Shown: piece after piece, positions 1-12,177 of the stretch
How the letters are laid out: the number at the start of each line of letters is the position of its first letter
How positions within the stretch are numbered: position 1 is the stretch's first letter
NCBI GenBank assembly: GCA_021464245.1
Contig: JADCRB010000038.1
Span: forward strand, 3,205,399 to 3,269,398
DNA from: Carallia brachiata
Taxonomy: Eukaryota > Streptophyta > Magnoliopsida > Malpighiales > Rhizophoraceae
Length of the DNA: 64,000 bases
Reading direction: 5' to 3'
Notes under the pieces: generated by a model
What the model saw: the letters and a program-made list of their open reading frames with translations, nothing else
Databases searched by the model: none
What the model was told of the DNA's origin: nothing
Position numbers and translations under genes: made by a program

Positions 1-2663
1 AAAAAGAAGAAAGAAAAAATTAAGGTGGAAGCAACTTTTCTTCTATTTGGACTGCTATTACAGTGAGAAGAGAAGAAAAGCAAGCGAAAGTAAGTAACTC
101 CAAAATGAAAAGAAATGAGAAAAAAGTGTGGTTGCCAGATCCATCAACACAGTAAAATGACTATAATACCCAAACCACATCCTTTTGAAGCATTGTGAAG
201 AGAAATTGTTGCTAGCACAATTGTCAGATAGTCAATCACATATAATTACATATATAATTACCATTGGTTATAAAAACGTGAGCCAATTGTAGATTTAAGA
301 TTTTCCAAAAAAAAAAAATTACCATTACTTATAAAACCGTGAGCCAATTGTGACTAAATTGGAGAGTATATTTGTCATTTATAATTAAAAACTTTCTCTC
401 TCTACTTTATTCTTATATCAAAATAAATTATTATTTTCTTTCTATTTTCTTTTCTTACATTTCTTTTATCACTTTAAACAATATAAGAGACAATTACATT
501 CTATCCCTCTACTTTCTTTCTCATCACTTTCTTTCTCTTTACTTTCTCTCCCCAACCCTTTTACATTCCAAATAGTGTGTTAGAAAGTTTTTTTTTTTTT
601 TAGAAGATTTATAGTTAGTTACCATTGCTGAGTTTAATAGGCAAACTTCCTATCTTAGGTGACTTGTACACTTTCGTCTCTAGCTCAAGCCGTCTAAGAA
701 CCTTGTTTTTAATAGGCAAACTTCCCATCTTAAGTCTGCTAATTTTTGTTTTTTAAAAGAATGGCAAACTGCGCAAGGGTCGTACCACGGTGCTATCTAT
801 GTCGTTATTATTCAAAATTTTCACACTTAGCTTGAAGACAGACACAATATATTTTGATATAGAACTTATTTGGATTATCTGTTGAATGTTGTTATTACTG
901 ATTGTTACTGTTAATTGCTAATTACTAATTCTTATTTACAATTACTGACTGCTGATAAAACTAATGAAATATTTAGTTAATATTATATTTATTATTACTG
1001 TAAAATAATGAAATGTCTAATTTAGATATTTAATTTATGCAGATATATTATATTAAAAATTTTATTTTTATATTTTATAATTTTATATTTTTAGAATAAT
1101 ATTCTATAAATAATATTGAGAACTGTTCTACTTAATTTTTAACTTCAAAAAAATATTAATTTTTACTAAATGATAAAAATTGTTATGTTTGAGATTTTTT
1201 TTATAAGTGTTAATATTAAAGAAATTTGAAATGAAAAAAGATTGTTTAAGAATAGCTGAAAAAAGAAATTATTGAATTTATATAAATCTAATAAAATAAA
1301 TTAATATATCTAATTTATTTGGTAAGTAAAAAAAATAATAGTAAGATCATATAAATATCCTTTAAAGGTAATTTAGTCCATATAAATTATTATTAATATT
1401 AAAAAGTGAAAAGAAATCCAAAAAGCAACAAAAACTAGTATGGAGCTGTTTTTTAATCAGCTGCTGTTAGAGAGTCAAATAAAAAAATAAGCAGAATCAA
1501 ACTGTAGTATCAAAAAATTTACTAAACACTTATTTTCTTACTTTTTGAAAATGAAACGTAAATTCACCCTTCAAAATCTTACTCAGACACCCTCATAATT
1601 ATTGAGGTATCATTTCTACTTTCTCATTTTAGTATAGTTAAGGTAAATTTTTTAAGGATAAAAGATACAATAGGTCTAAGACACTGCGAAGGGAGTGCAA
1701 ATCAACTTAATGTAGAAGTGAAAGAAGGTGACAGATGAGATAAAGTTATGGTGGCTACTTGAACTACAAGTAGTAATTATAAGTCGGTAATTTTTCACAA
1801 ATTTAGTGGTCCTTATAATTAGTTGCCCATGAATTTGATAGAGCAGAGTCAAGTTGATCTAAAATAGTTGTTAAGAAGAGTTTATAGGTTATTATTAACA
1901 TTGGCGAAAAGGCTTAAAATGCTTGTCTTGTGAGTTTGGTTAGAAAAGGTAATGTGAAAACCAATTAGTACTTGCTTGATTGAGACAAAGGCCTACAACT
2001 AGTTTTTCTGTTGTTAGAATCATTTGTTAAGCCCGGAAACGTACGATAGAGTTCCATTGACATATCTTCTTTTTAAAAAAATCATAAAGTACTATATCTA
2101 ATATCCTTTATTTTTCTCTGAAATAAAATACAGTGAATTGTTGAAAAAATATAATACTCATGTTTTTTTTATTCTTTTGTACTAATAGTTCAACGATTAA
2201 AACATAAAAAAAATAAAAATATAGACAACAATTCCTAATAAATAAGAACCTTCCTAGTACTTTTTTTTTTCTTTGCAAATGATTAAAATATACTCCACTC
2301 ACAAATATCATGTTAAAAAAAAGTATTAAATTGCTCAGAATGCAATAAAAATGTGGCATTGTAACGGGACCTCACACCTACCAAACGTCAAGCTGCCTCA
2401 TCGCTGTATTGCTAAATAATCACGCCTCAAATTTACCTTCATGAAGTACTAGAAAAAGAAACAAGAGCATTGTTATGTAGCTATGAAAATGGGGAGCCCA
2501 ATGGAGGTAAAATTATTTTTTATACAAATTTTGTATAATTGTTTTGCATATAAATCTTAATATTATGCACATTGTAAGTCAAAAGAAAAATCTCAAAACT
2601 TATAAAACTTAAGATTAAGATTTATGTACAACAAATTTCTTATGCATAATGTGTATGCTGGGG
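1..2663. other. AT-rich intergenic DNA, no gene seen
   Basis: No reading frame here resembles a known protein; the short open frames at 372-575 and 2108-2359 are pyrimidine- or A-rich low-complexity sequence. Two small direct repeats are visible: a 61-bp-spaced pair near 257-354 and a pair sharing a TTTAATAGGCAAACTTCC core near 633 and 709. The stretch from about 860 to 1530 has the TTGTTATTACTG-type composition seen in many plant hAT-like MITEs, but I could not fix its ends. Confidence 0.5.
257..354. repeat. Short direct repeat pair, period about 61 bp
   Basis: A block of about 34 bp beginning ATTACCATT and ending GAGCCAATTG occurs at 257-290 and again at about 318-351 with a few mismatches. 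The copies are separated by an A-rich spacer. It is a simple local duplication with no visible function. Confidence 0.6.
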
Positions 2664-2675
2664 AGCTTTACTAGC

Positions 2676-3756
2676 ATTTTTTTTTTGACTGAAATAGAAT
2701 CGTTATATTAATATTAAAAAAATACGTACATTGGACTGATACGAAGGCGTCAGAAATACCTACTTTAAGCAAGAGAAGCAATCAGTACAAACGATTTACA
2801 CATTATCTAGTCAAAATGACCATTAACAGACTGGATGCAAACTCGAGACTAACCAGACTATGATTAAATTCAACTAACTTTGAAGTGTTAACTAAATCTA
2901 ATCCAGTCAGAGAAAATTGCATACAGCAGTATAAACCGCACATCGGTGGACTTATGATAGAAATCGTCCAGTTATCCCCAACAACGATTTTCGAACCGAT
3001 TGGACTACAAACATGAACATATACGCAAGCATCACAAATCACCCAACGCAAAACAGTACAATAAAAGCCCTTTTTAATAGTTGCAGTGGTGGTGACAGTG
3101 GGCAGTGGTGGCAGCATGGTCAACGGTGGTGGTTGCATGGTTGGTGGACGAGACAAAGGCGAGGTCGGCGGTGAAGGGGCCATAAACGGTGGTAACGGCT
3201 GCTCTGGTAAAAACAACATTACTGGGGGTGGCACTGGTGGCGCCTACTTGCGCTCCAATGCCATGGGCACTGACGGTTGCATCAACGGCCGGTAGGACGG
3301 CCCCCGCAACAAAGGCAAATTCAAAAACTAAAACTTCGGCGATTGGTACGGTGGTCCCAAAGGTAGAGATGGCGGCACTGGTGGCGGCGTCGCAGCCGAA
3401 AGCAGTAACAATGGTGAAAAAACATTGGCAACAGCAGATTTAGAACTGTAAAGGTTGTGAATGATGTTATTTAGGCCCGATTTAATAGAAAACAAACCAA
3501 AAAGCCCCATAAAAGTGGTTTGAAGGTCTGATTAAGGGGGAAACCCAAGGATAATAAAATAGAATGCCTGAGAACGAAGGAGAGTTACAGGGAATGAAGT
3601 AGAAAAGCACAGAAGGAGCTAGGCAGAGAGTTTATATGGCTAGCCGACGAAAGTGAATGATCATCGCTACTTGCGAGCAAGATCGATTGTTATGTAAACC
3701 CTAGAGCGTTTATAGAGATTATAAAGTTTAAGGAGAGAGAGTGTTCCAAAAGTGGT
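2676..3756 (-). mobile_element. Non-LTR retrocopy with poly-A tail and 12-bp target duplication
   Basis: The sequence AGCTTTACTAGC occurs at 2664-2675 and again at 3757-3768, directly flanking a segment of about 1.08 kb. Inside the left copy is a T-run on the plus strand (2677-2686), that is, a poly-A tail on the minus strand. Target duplication plus terminal poly-A is the signature of LINE-mediated retrotransposition. The minus-strand 5' end looks like a plant 5' UTR and leads into a proline-rich reading frame. It may be a processed retrogene or a non-autonomous LINE-dependent element; no LINE reverse transcriptase is present. Confidence 0.75.
2803..3510 (-). pseudogene. Proline-rich reading frame with two in-frame stops, inside the retrocopy
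   Basis: Reading from an ATG at 3510, the frame begins MGLFGLFSIKSGLNN and runs into a proline-rich stretch (PPPVPPSLPLGPP), stops at 3328-3330, continues in the same frame through more proline-rich sequence, meets a second stop near 3247, and then stays open to 2803. Staying in one frame across two stops suggests a once continuous proline-rich coding sequence inactivated by substitutions. The opposite strand reads as a glycine-rich frame and is probably a shadow. I do not recognise the family. Its C-terminal part (from about 3060 down) is cysteine- and hydrophobic-rich and may be former 3' UTR. Base composition is clearly more GC-rich than the surroundings. Confidence 0.4.
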
Positions 3757-4638
3757 AGCTTTACTAGCCTTGTGCACTTTCGGTTGGCCATTGACCAAAT
3801 TTGGATAAGTGCACCTTACAGTACACGTTGAAAAAAAGGCTTTTATCACGTCGTATATGATAGCTATAGAAGCTACCTATAACTACAACCATTTAGCCTT
3901 TTCCTTTAGAGAAATAACCAGCCCTAGTTTACATCATATTCATGGGATAAAAGTCAAAACTAAATTGTAAGAAAATGAAACAGAGATAGAGACAAAAAAA
4001 TTCTCCACCAAAAAAACTAGCAAAAGAAGCCAATTTCAAGACATGGTACTTTTCTTCTTCTCTCTTAACTTGGATCCACCTTGTATGGCTTGTCTAAAGT
4101 CTCTTAGACAAACCTCTGTACAATGCTAGACCGGTCCCATATCCACCCTTCAATTCCACTCATTTCTAACTTTCAGCAATATTAAATGTGATGTAACTAC
4201 ATAACTTATAGAAATTATGTAGATTTGATGACTCAGTAATAAAATGATTAGTGAAGGGCTATACTCTAATTCTTGGCCTCTGTTGTAGAGTCAAAGCCAT
4301 CAAAGAGAAACAAAGTTAATCATCCCTCCAACACTAAGCCCAGATTGGCAACAACCCCCAAACCCACTAAACTCGGTTTTGTTAAAAAATTACATCCAAC
4401 CTTAAATCCCACAACAACAACCTATGCTTCGATGAAAACCACATTCACACACCCAAGGTAACTGAAATCACAAACCAAACTCACAATCCAAAATGGAAAC
4501 TTTTGTTGCTATGAATTGATGGTGTTTTTGGAGATCAAAACTGGCCAAAAAAAAAAAGAAAGAGAGAGGTCGAAGGTAAGTTAAGAGAAAGAACAATCTG
4601 AATTAAGAAACAAGAAACGATCGAAGCGCAAAGCGCTC

Positions 4639-4771
4639 GAGAGAGAGAGAGAGAGAAAGAGGTGGAAAGCATTCTGGTATGGGCAAGAACGAGAGAGAAA
4701 ATAGAAGAGAGAGTGTGGAGGACAGAGACGCTGTGGAGAAGACAGTGTGGAGAGAGAGAGAGAGAGAGAAA
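4639..4771. repeat. Two (GA)n microsatellites
   Basis: Pure GA runs occur at about 4639-4657 and 4749-4770 within a purine-rich segment (4555-4830). The open frame on the minus strand here is only the CT-repeat shadow of this low-complexity DNA. Confidence 0.8.
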
Positions 4772-5343
4772 GACAATAGATGAGAGAAAGAAATTGAGAG
4801 AGGAAGAGAGAGAATGAGCAGGGGCGGCGGTTAAGCTTAGCAAGAGAATGAGAGATTGTATGTTGGAATTATGTTTGTTTTGGTTGTCGCTGCATTTTTG
4901 TACAAATTAGGGTTAGAGATTGGTGTATGGAGGGCGGCGAGGAAAGAGAGAAGGAGGAGGAGAGAGAATTTTGGAAAAAAAAAATAGTGACCTTAATATG
5001 ATTGCCACGTCATCAAAATTAACTGACATGGATTAATCGTTCCCTACATCAACACAGCATTGTGACCTATCATGCTTTGTTTGCCAAGTCATGCATACAT
5101 GTAGGTGCATGTCAGCAGTTAATGCAAATTTAACGAAATTTGAGTTATTGACCCACTAGCGTACTTGTTTTAACGATACTGACTTAAAATGAAAATTTTT
5201 TTGTTACTGGCCCATTTTGATATTTTTTGTAAGTTAGAAGCTCAAAAAAGTACTTAACCCATTAGTAAATTATACAACGTGTTAAAAGAAATTAAACGAA
5301 GTGTAACCAATTATTAATAAAAAATTTGGTTTTAAATGACTAG

Positions 5344-5453
5344 TTACACGTTGTATCATTTCCAAGGATACATTGTATAATTTTTAATGACACGTCGTAT
5401 AATTTTTAGTTACACGTGGTATAATTTTCAATGACACATCCTATAATTCTTAT
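5344..5453. repeat. 22-bp minisatellite, five units
   Basis: Five consecutive 22-bp units start at 5344, 5366, 5388, 5410 and 5432, with a core like GACACGTCGTATAATTTTTA. Each unit has several substitutions, so the array is old. It sits exactly between the two copies of the larger direct-repeat block and runs into the start of block A'. Confidence 0.75.
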
Positions 5454-5952
5454 GTTATATCGTATATGACAGTTACAGAAATTACCTAAGACTACAGCCA
5501 CCTAGTGGTGTCCTTCTCTAAATTGTTTTGATGTGGCTTGTAAAAATGTAGCACATCACATGCCTGCTCTGCTCTGAGTAAGGATTTACCTAGATGATCT
5601 TGGTTTGGAAATCATTTTATTGTTGGATGGAGAATTGAGGTTCACCGAGAGAGAGGCGGAGGAGAGAGAGAAATTTTGAGGAAAAAAGTTAATGACCTAA
5701 ATGTGATTGCCGCGTCATTAAAATTAACTGATGTGGATTAATTGCTCTCCACATCAGCACAACATTGTGACCTGTCATGCTTACATGTAAGTGCCACGTC
5801 AATACTTAATGGCAAATTTAACAGAATTCGAGTTAGTGACTCATTAGTATATCTTTTTTAACAATTCTGACCTAAAATAATTTTTTTTTTTTAATTATCG
5901 ACCTATTTTGATATTTTTAAAAAGTTACAAACCCAAAAAAAATACTTAACCC

Positions 5953-6611
5953 GATTACTGATGCATCTTCCAGGGCTACAGAAGAAATGCCAAAAGTTAA
6001 TTCACATGTCATTGATTGATATTGCACTTACAAACTGCACTGATGACTTCAAATTCCAATATTGCCAACTTTATTTGCATGGCGATAATATTTTTCACTC
6101 CATTAAAAAAAAAAAATTGTTCCCCTAGAAAAGACTCCTCGACACTTACGCAGACGAGTAAATGGGTATGTACATATAGGCTCACGTCATTCAATCTTAT
6201 TACTTAATTGTAAGTAATTGTTAAAATTAAATGATGCAGATCTTTGTCTAATTCATGTTTTCATTTAATAGAATTGAAAATAAAAAAAAACAAAAAAATT
6301 ATGTGAGCAAAGAAGGAAAAAAAAAACAAAATGGACCCGGTACTTTATTAAGTAGTAAAAATTTAAAAAAACAAGAAAACTACCACAAATGTGATGCTTA
6401 TATATATATATTGTTTAACTTATCCTAGAAGATTATATTATACATTTAGTGAAATACAGAGATTACAAGAAACATTAACATTATAAATTGACCCTATAAC
6501 CCATATTGACTTGACAATGGAAATAAGCCTACGACTTGAATTATTCAAAAATATAACTTGAGGCAAAAATCTCAGTTTTAAGTCCATTATAAACACCAAA
6601 TGTCAAATTTT
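5953..6611. other. AT-rich 3' flank of the membrane-protein gene
   Basis: No protein-coding similarity was seen. The short frames on both strands (6009-6207) overlap each other and look like chance. Part of this stretch is probably the 3' UTR and downstream flank of the minus-strand gene that ends at 6612. Confidence 0.4.
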
Positions 6612-7279
6612 TTAGAACAACAAGAGCGGAAATGGTGGTGGCTTAGGTGGCTTTGTAGCCTTCATAACAAGCTTCTCTGTTCGGGTGGTTCACATGGACA
6701 TGGCAATGCTATGAACCTTGGAATTTGGTCTCCAGGCATCAATACTGGAATGCTTTGGCCTTGTTTTTGCTTCAAGTCCTATAAATATATGAAATAGCCA
6801 AAGGAAAGCGTCATTTATAATTATATTCAACGGAAAGACTCTTTTTTTTTTTTTTTTTCTCTTTGCATGGTTATTAAAAATTTGGAAGAAAATAAGTACA
6901 CGGAGGATCATTTTGAGTAAATCTTTTCTCGGAATTCATTCAGAATAATGTAATCATGACATCATTTTTTAATTTTTATGAATAAAAAATAACATCCAGA
7001 ATATTGGGCAACGCTCTAAAATATTTTTGGATTGGAGAAATTAGTTACCGTTTCAGCTGACTTGGACTTGGGCGATGATGATGCTTCAATGTCTTCTTCA
7101 GGAATTGGGTCTTCGAAGAAAGAACTACGGAGTGACCTGAGCTTGTCCCAGTGGTAGACGCAGGAGAAAATGCCGCTGAGGCTGAAGATGACAATCAAGA
7201 GGAGGGCGGTGCCAAGAGGGAATCCAAGGGAAGGCGTAGATGCATCCACGTGGGGCGGCGAGAAATCTGGACTCTCCAT
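6612..7279 (-). CDS. Small single-pass membrane proline-rich protein, At5g65660-like, with apparent frameshift in exon 2
   Basis: Two exons are visible. Exon 1 (7279-7049) encodes 77 residues: a short proline-rich N-terminus, a hydrophobic segment (about residues 20-38, LGFPLGTALLLIVIFSLSG) and then a conserved YHWDKLRSLR stretch with an acidic, serine-rich tail. It ends at a good GT donor on the minus strand. Exon 2 (6778-6612) begins after a TATAG acceptor and encodes a block with SIPVLMPGD, IPRFIALPCPCEPP and a lysine/proline-rich tail. The blocks match, from memory, Arabidopsis At5g65660, called a hydroxyproline-rich glycoprotein family protein of about 136 aa; its function is unknown. 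As written, exon 2 meets TGA at 6662-6664. One extra base near 6670 would restore the conserved tail and end at TAA 6612-6614; the exon lengths (231+167) are also one base short of a multiple of three. The start was chosen at MESPDF rather than the ATG eight codons upstream because the family begins near there. The intron is 6779-7048. Confidence 0.78.
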
Positions 7280-10200
7280 GGTGCAGACTAATTCCTGCAG
7301 CACTAGCCCCTTCTTTCATGTGTTACAAGATGAAGAAAAAGGTGAACAAAAAGCCAAAATGGGTACTGTGTACAAAACTTTCACAGTTTAAGGTTTGATG
7401 AATGATCGAATGAAAGTAGAAGGGAGAACAAAGCATATGAAAATGGGAGAAAGGAGAAAAACAGAACAGAGAAGCTAAAAAAGAGTGTTGAGCAAATGAA
7501 GCTTTTGGGCAGACAGGACGAGGTGGAGTTTTGGGGGTGGGGGAGAAGGATATACATTAAAAAAACCGAAAATGTTTGTGAGCAGATATTATGTAATTGT
7601 GAGTAATTTTTATATAATTATAATCATAATAAATAATATAAAAAAATATTATTATTTTTTTATTTTATTTTTTTAATTATAATTATATAAAAATATTTAT
7701 AATTATATAAATTAAACGTGTATAAATACAATTTATCTATCAATATCTGTCATACGATAATCCCCTTAAAAAAAAAAAACATGCAGAGAGATGATAGAGT
7801 ACGTGTGAAGGACACCAAAATCTCCGAGCTAATGTACGGAAAAATGAGTAGGGTCCACTCGCTGATCGTGAACGTAAATGACAACGGCTTAAAATTTTAT
7901 TTTCGAAATTTTAAATATTTTTTTATTAACATGAAATCATAAAATTTAATTTTAAAAAGTACGTTAAGAATATGTGGGAACAGGAAAATTTGACTTCATG
8001 GTAGAAAACAAAAAAGGAAAAAAAAAAGAAGAGATGGTGAATATAACAGATAGAAAAAGATAAGTAATCACAGATTTATTGAAAGTGTAGCGAAGTGGTT
8101 CTTTTTTTTAAAAAAAAATCGATAATAATTTATGTGATTAAAAGCTGCCACTTCAATCAAGAGATCTAAAATTTTAACTTTATATCTCTTTCTCATCTTT
8201 CTTTATTCTTAATTACTGGATTATTAACTTTAAAAAAATTAAAAAACAAAAAAAAACAATAGCTTTTTTTCAGTACAATAATAATGATATTATAATTAAT
8301 AAAAAGTAATAATTAAAAAATTGTGATAAAGAAAATAAATGATAATTTATGAGAGAAAAAATAAAAAATAATTATTTAAATTGATTAAATATGAATAAAA
8401 AAATAAAAAAATATATTTTTTTTCTATTTTCCTTTCTTTTTCCTTTGAAAATTTTGAATCACAGCATAAAGGTTTTGCCCACTACTCTTGAAGCTTGTCC
8501 TGTGACAAATTGCGCTTCTGTTTATATATTGCTTTCCCGTTTCAAGCACGGCTTTTGGCAATCGGTTTGGCCCCAGAGCAGGAATTTCAAGATACAACAT
8601 GTTGGATCGGCTACAGCATTCAATTAAAATGGAGTAGTGTCTTTTGTGGGTTCACTCTCGCATAAGCTTTTAACTGGGATTTGGGAATTCCTTTCATGAA
8701 TTAGGCAAGGAGCTGGACTGTCTTCAACTACTACTAGGCACTAGCTTGCATTAAAGGTTTTGCCTACCTAACTTAGCTGCCTGTAACAGAACTTGAAGAT
8801 TTTCTCAATGACTAGGATGAAAAAAACAAGGGCACAATTATATTAGCATGTAATCTGTAACATGTAAAATTTAAGTAATTAATTTAACAGTTTATTTTTT
8901 TTTTAAAATTTAATATATCTTTTATAATTTAATAATTTAAATTTTACATGTCAATTTGTGTCTCCATACCTTTTTCCCAAAAAACAATATTAAGCTATAC
9001 ATTTTGCTTAATACTTAATCCACACAAAACTTATTTCTAACCTTACCATATTTAGTGTCATGAGCCTTGGTTTAAAATTTGAACTCTAGAAATTATACGA
9101 ACACCATATTGCAACATAATATGTAAGTAGTAAAAAATTAATAGAACTTTATTTTATGTCAAAATGCACTGAGCAAGGCTATTTGCCGACTACATTGAGA
9201 GCTATTTGGCCGCTCATTTCAACAAAAAAAAAGAGAAAAGAATAAAAAAAAAAAAAGAGAATCCGAATGTCAACAAAGAGAATTAACATGGAGAAAAGGG
9301 AACATGGATCGTACTATTGTATCCATAATGTTTTCACCTCAAGTCAAAATTGTTCCTGTCTCTTGTACTTTATAACTAAGATAGTGGCGGAGGAAAAAAA
9401 AATTCATTTCAAAGTTTAATTTTAAATAATAATAAAATAATTATATAATTTATAAAAAATATTTATTATTTTATCTTTTTTTTTAATTTTAATCATCTAA
9501 AATTTATATTATTTTATTTTTATTTTGATTATTATTTAAATATTATTATCTAATATTTTATAATAAAAAAAATTAGAGCAAAAGCACCAAAACTTTGAGG
9601 CACCGTTTTTAGAACATGTGAGATATGTATGCAATTTTCTCAAAGGTCAATAATTAATTATGAGTTATTCTTGTGGACTATTTTAGAAGAAATGCCGTGT
9701 GGGATTCAAATTACACAAGAATTCATTTTTCTTTAGACAAAGCCTCCCTCACCTCAATACTTAGAGAAATTTTTTTAAAAAAAAGTAGTTCATTCCCTCA
9801 ATTTAATATTCGGATGACTATTTTGGGTAACTTAGCAACGATCCCTAGCCTTGGCAGGCCAAAAATGATGAACGTTTCACTAAAATATAACCTACGCTCA
9901 CATAATCATGTTCTTTCTGAAATATTGGTTCAATTAGGCTGCAGTCAGCCAATACAGGATTTGAGGCTTCATGGTTTACAGATTTCCAGGGAGAATACTG
10001 CAAACTGCAAGCTCTCTCTGCCTTTGGTCCTTACCTGGCCAGCAACAGCTGAATCCAAGCTATAAAATCACAGAGCAACATCCGAAGTCATTTTCACATC
10101 TTTCTGGTGCTTTATGCTTGTCCCAGTCCAATGGACCAAAATGACAGTGTCTCATTTGTTTAGAAGCGTTAAGATCTATTGGGTCAACATTCTTTTATAA

Positions 10201-12172
10201 ACTATATCACCTTCATTCCCTTATATCAGTGTTACATATGTTCCTCTTATTTTTAGGTCATAAAAATGAAAAAGTATAGATGGTATTCTACAGTCATGCT
10301 AGAGGATACGTATATCTTATTTTGGTGCATATTTGGAATTGCAAATGGTCATTTCTCTCCCACATCTGAATTTTTAACCAAATGGCTTTGCGGCCCGACG
10401 ACCAATTAGTCCCCCTGAATTACAAATAGAAGTTGCAAAATATTCCTTTGTTTCTTGAACCAGTGAATTCTTGAACTATAACGATTGCATATTTGGTTGA
10501 TCGCAAAAATAAACAAACAAAATTAATACACATATTGGCCAACATGCTTCTATGCTTGCGAATGGAACAGTTTCCTAATAAAAGAATGGGGCTAGTAATG
10601 ATATTGATTCCCCGAATGGGCTTAAGGCTCAGACTCGCCCTTGATAACTTAACAGTAGTAGGAAGCCCACTTTGGCAGGCTTGTCCTAGGACCCCAAAAA
10701 GAATTTCCAGAGCAGTCATTCCTAAGTCCGAAGAATAGGTCCAATATGAAAGAAAACTTTCTAGAAGACTATTCTATTAATATCCTGAAACGATGACATC
10801 AATGTATATACGTAGTTATAAATATCACACAGAGTTTATATAGAGTTACAGTCCCAAGATAAGCTTTAATTGCTCAATATTACATTGCTTGTTATCCTTA
10901 GACCACCATGCTGATGTAGACATTGGAGTGCTAGTATTGCATATTCACCTAACATACCATAGCCTTCTTGTCTTCCAGCTCAAAGAATCCGAATAATCTT
11001 GCGGTGACCTAGTCCAAACTCACATACCCAGAACCCAAGTTAGTTGAGCCCATTGCTAGTCTCTTAAAGTCAACTCAAGTCTCCACTCTGAGACTCACTT
11101 GATTAGTCAATATTGTGAGAAAACAAACCCTGGCCTCTCTTGCCCCTTAATTTATCACAACACTTGCACGGACCTCATCAAATCTTCATTATACTAGAAA
11201 GCTTAAATATTGACAAGACTTGTGAAATTAGATTGGTTCTCACTTGCGATTTGCTGTACGAAGTTAGGTCTTACTAATCATCCTCCAATTTGAACAAAAG
11301 GCTATGGCTGAATTCTTGCATGCTCCCCAATAAATGTATTGACGGAGGGTCGAAGCGTTATCGAATTGGGTTTGTGGCTTCGAAGTCGAGGTATAAAAGG
11401 CATGGAATTTATGGATTTTCTAGTGACTTTTTGTGGCAAGGATAACAAGCTGAAGCCCACCAAGACCTAAACGAGGCTCTGGTTACCATTCCTTTAGGTC
11501 AAATTAAATCCTCTCATGGCTTTTGCAGGTTTTGGATTGGCTCATATTTTCCATCTACAGCTGACTAAGAATCAATTCACCAGTAAATGAAACCATCACA
11601 AATTTTCTTTTTATTTTCCTTTTCATTCGAATGCCAATCAAGTTGATCCAATTTGAATTCCTGTTATGTAATTTCTCCGTAAGTTGAAATATGTTAGATG
11701 TCCCTAACTAAAATGGAATGAGTGATTTGGTTGAAGTGCAAATATTAGGTTCTAGAATCAGCAATGAAAGAATTATGTTTGGTCTCTAACATTTAACAAG
11801 TTAATTACTGATTATTTCGTGTTAAAAAACAAATTTACCCCTCTCTCTTCCACATGTGTGCTAAAGACACTAAGTTGCTAAACTGGGCGGTTGCCGCCTC
11901 CTCATCAACCCCTTGGTTCAGATTTTCCCTCCTATTACATGTGAGAAAGGCTAAAAAAAAAAAAAAATTGTAAACGTGTCAACTTTTGTTGGATGCAAGG
12001 ATTCGTATGCCAATCGCTTTTATTTTATTTATGAGCACTATTATGTAGATGTAGGATAAGAATATGTAAGCGAACGTATAATAAATTTGATAGTATCTAA
12101 CAATTTATTCATTTTTTTTTCATTTTTTTGAATTCAATCATTCAATTATCTAGATTACACTTTAATCCCACC
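7280..12172. other. Intergenic DNA upstream of the minus-strand membrane-protein gene
   Basis: The first 250 bp or so should hold the 5' UTR and promoter of the minus-strand gene. Beyond that I see long AT-rich runs and isolated open frames (8391-8627, 9673-10065, 10420-10738) whose translations I do not recognise. The segment 10380-11560 is less AT-rich than its surroundings and might hold a decayed gene or repeat, but nothing identifiable was read from it. Confidence 0.4.
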
Positions 12173-12177
12173 TAATT

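Larger units (their letters stand above)
3838..5952. repeat. Diverged direct-repeat block, two partial copies of one repeat unit
   Basis: Two blocks each occur twice in the same order. Block A is at about 3846-3916 and 5457-5524 (shared core CGTATATGA, then TAC..AACTACA). Block B, about 310 bp, is at about 4945-5262 and 5650-5952 (shared core GTCATTAAAATTAACTGA-like, then CATTGTGACC and TTGATATTTTT). A and B are about 1.07 kb apart in the first copy but about 190 bp apart in the second, so the second copy lacks the inner segment. This fits two insertions of one non-autonomous repeat family, or a tandem duplication followed by deletion. CACGTCA-type motifs next to TTAACG resemble some plant MULE termini, but no clean inverted repeats were found. 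A weaker relative may lie near 16140-16330. Confidence 0.5.

Noticed and set aside
3086..3443. Glycine-rich plus-strand frames that look like a glycine-rich protein gene
   Set aside because: The minus strand has the 5'-UTR-like leader, the ATG, the consistent frame and the poly-A end of the retrocopy, so the plus frames are shadows.
4535..4843. Minus-strand Ser/Leu-rich 102-aa frame
   Set aside because: It is the translation of GA/CT microsatellite sequence.
10420..10738. Overlapping open frames on both strands with ordinary amino-acid composition
   Set aside because: No start context, splice partners or recognisable family; both strands are equally open.
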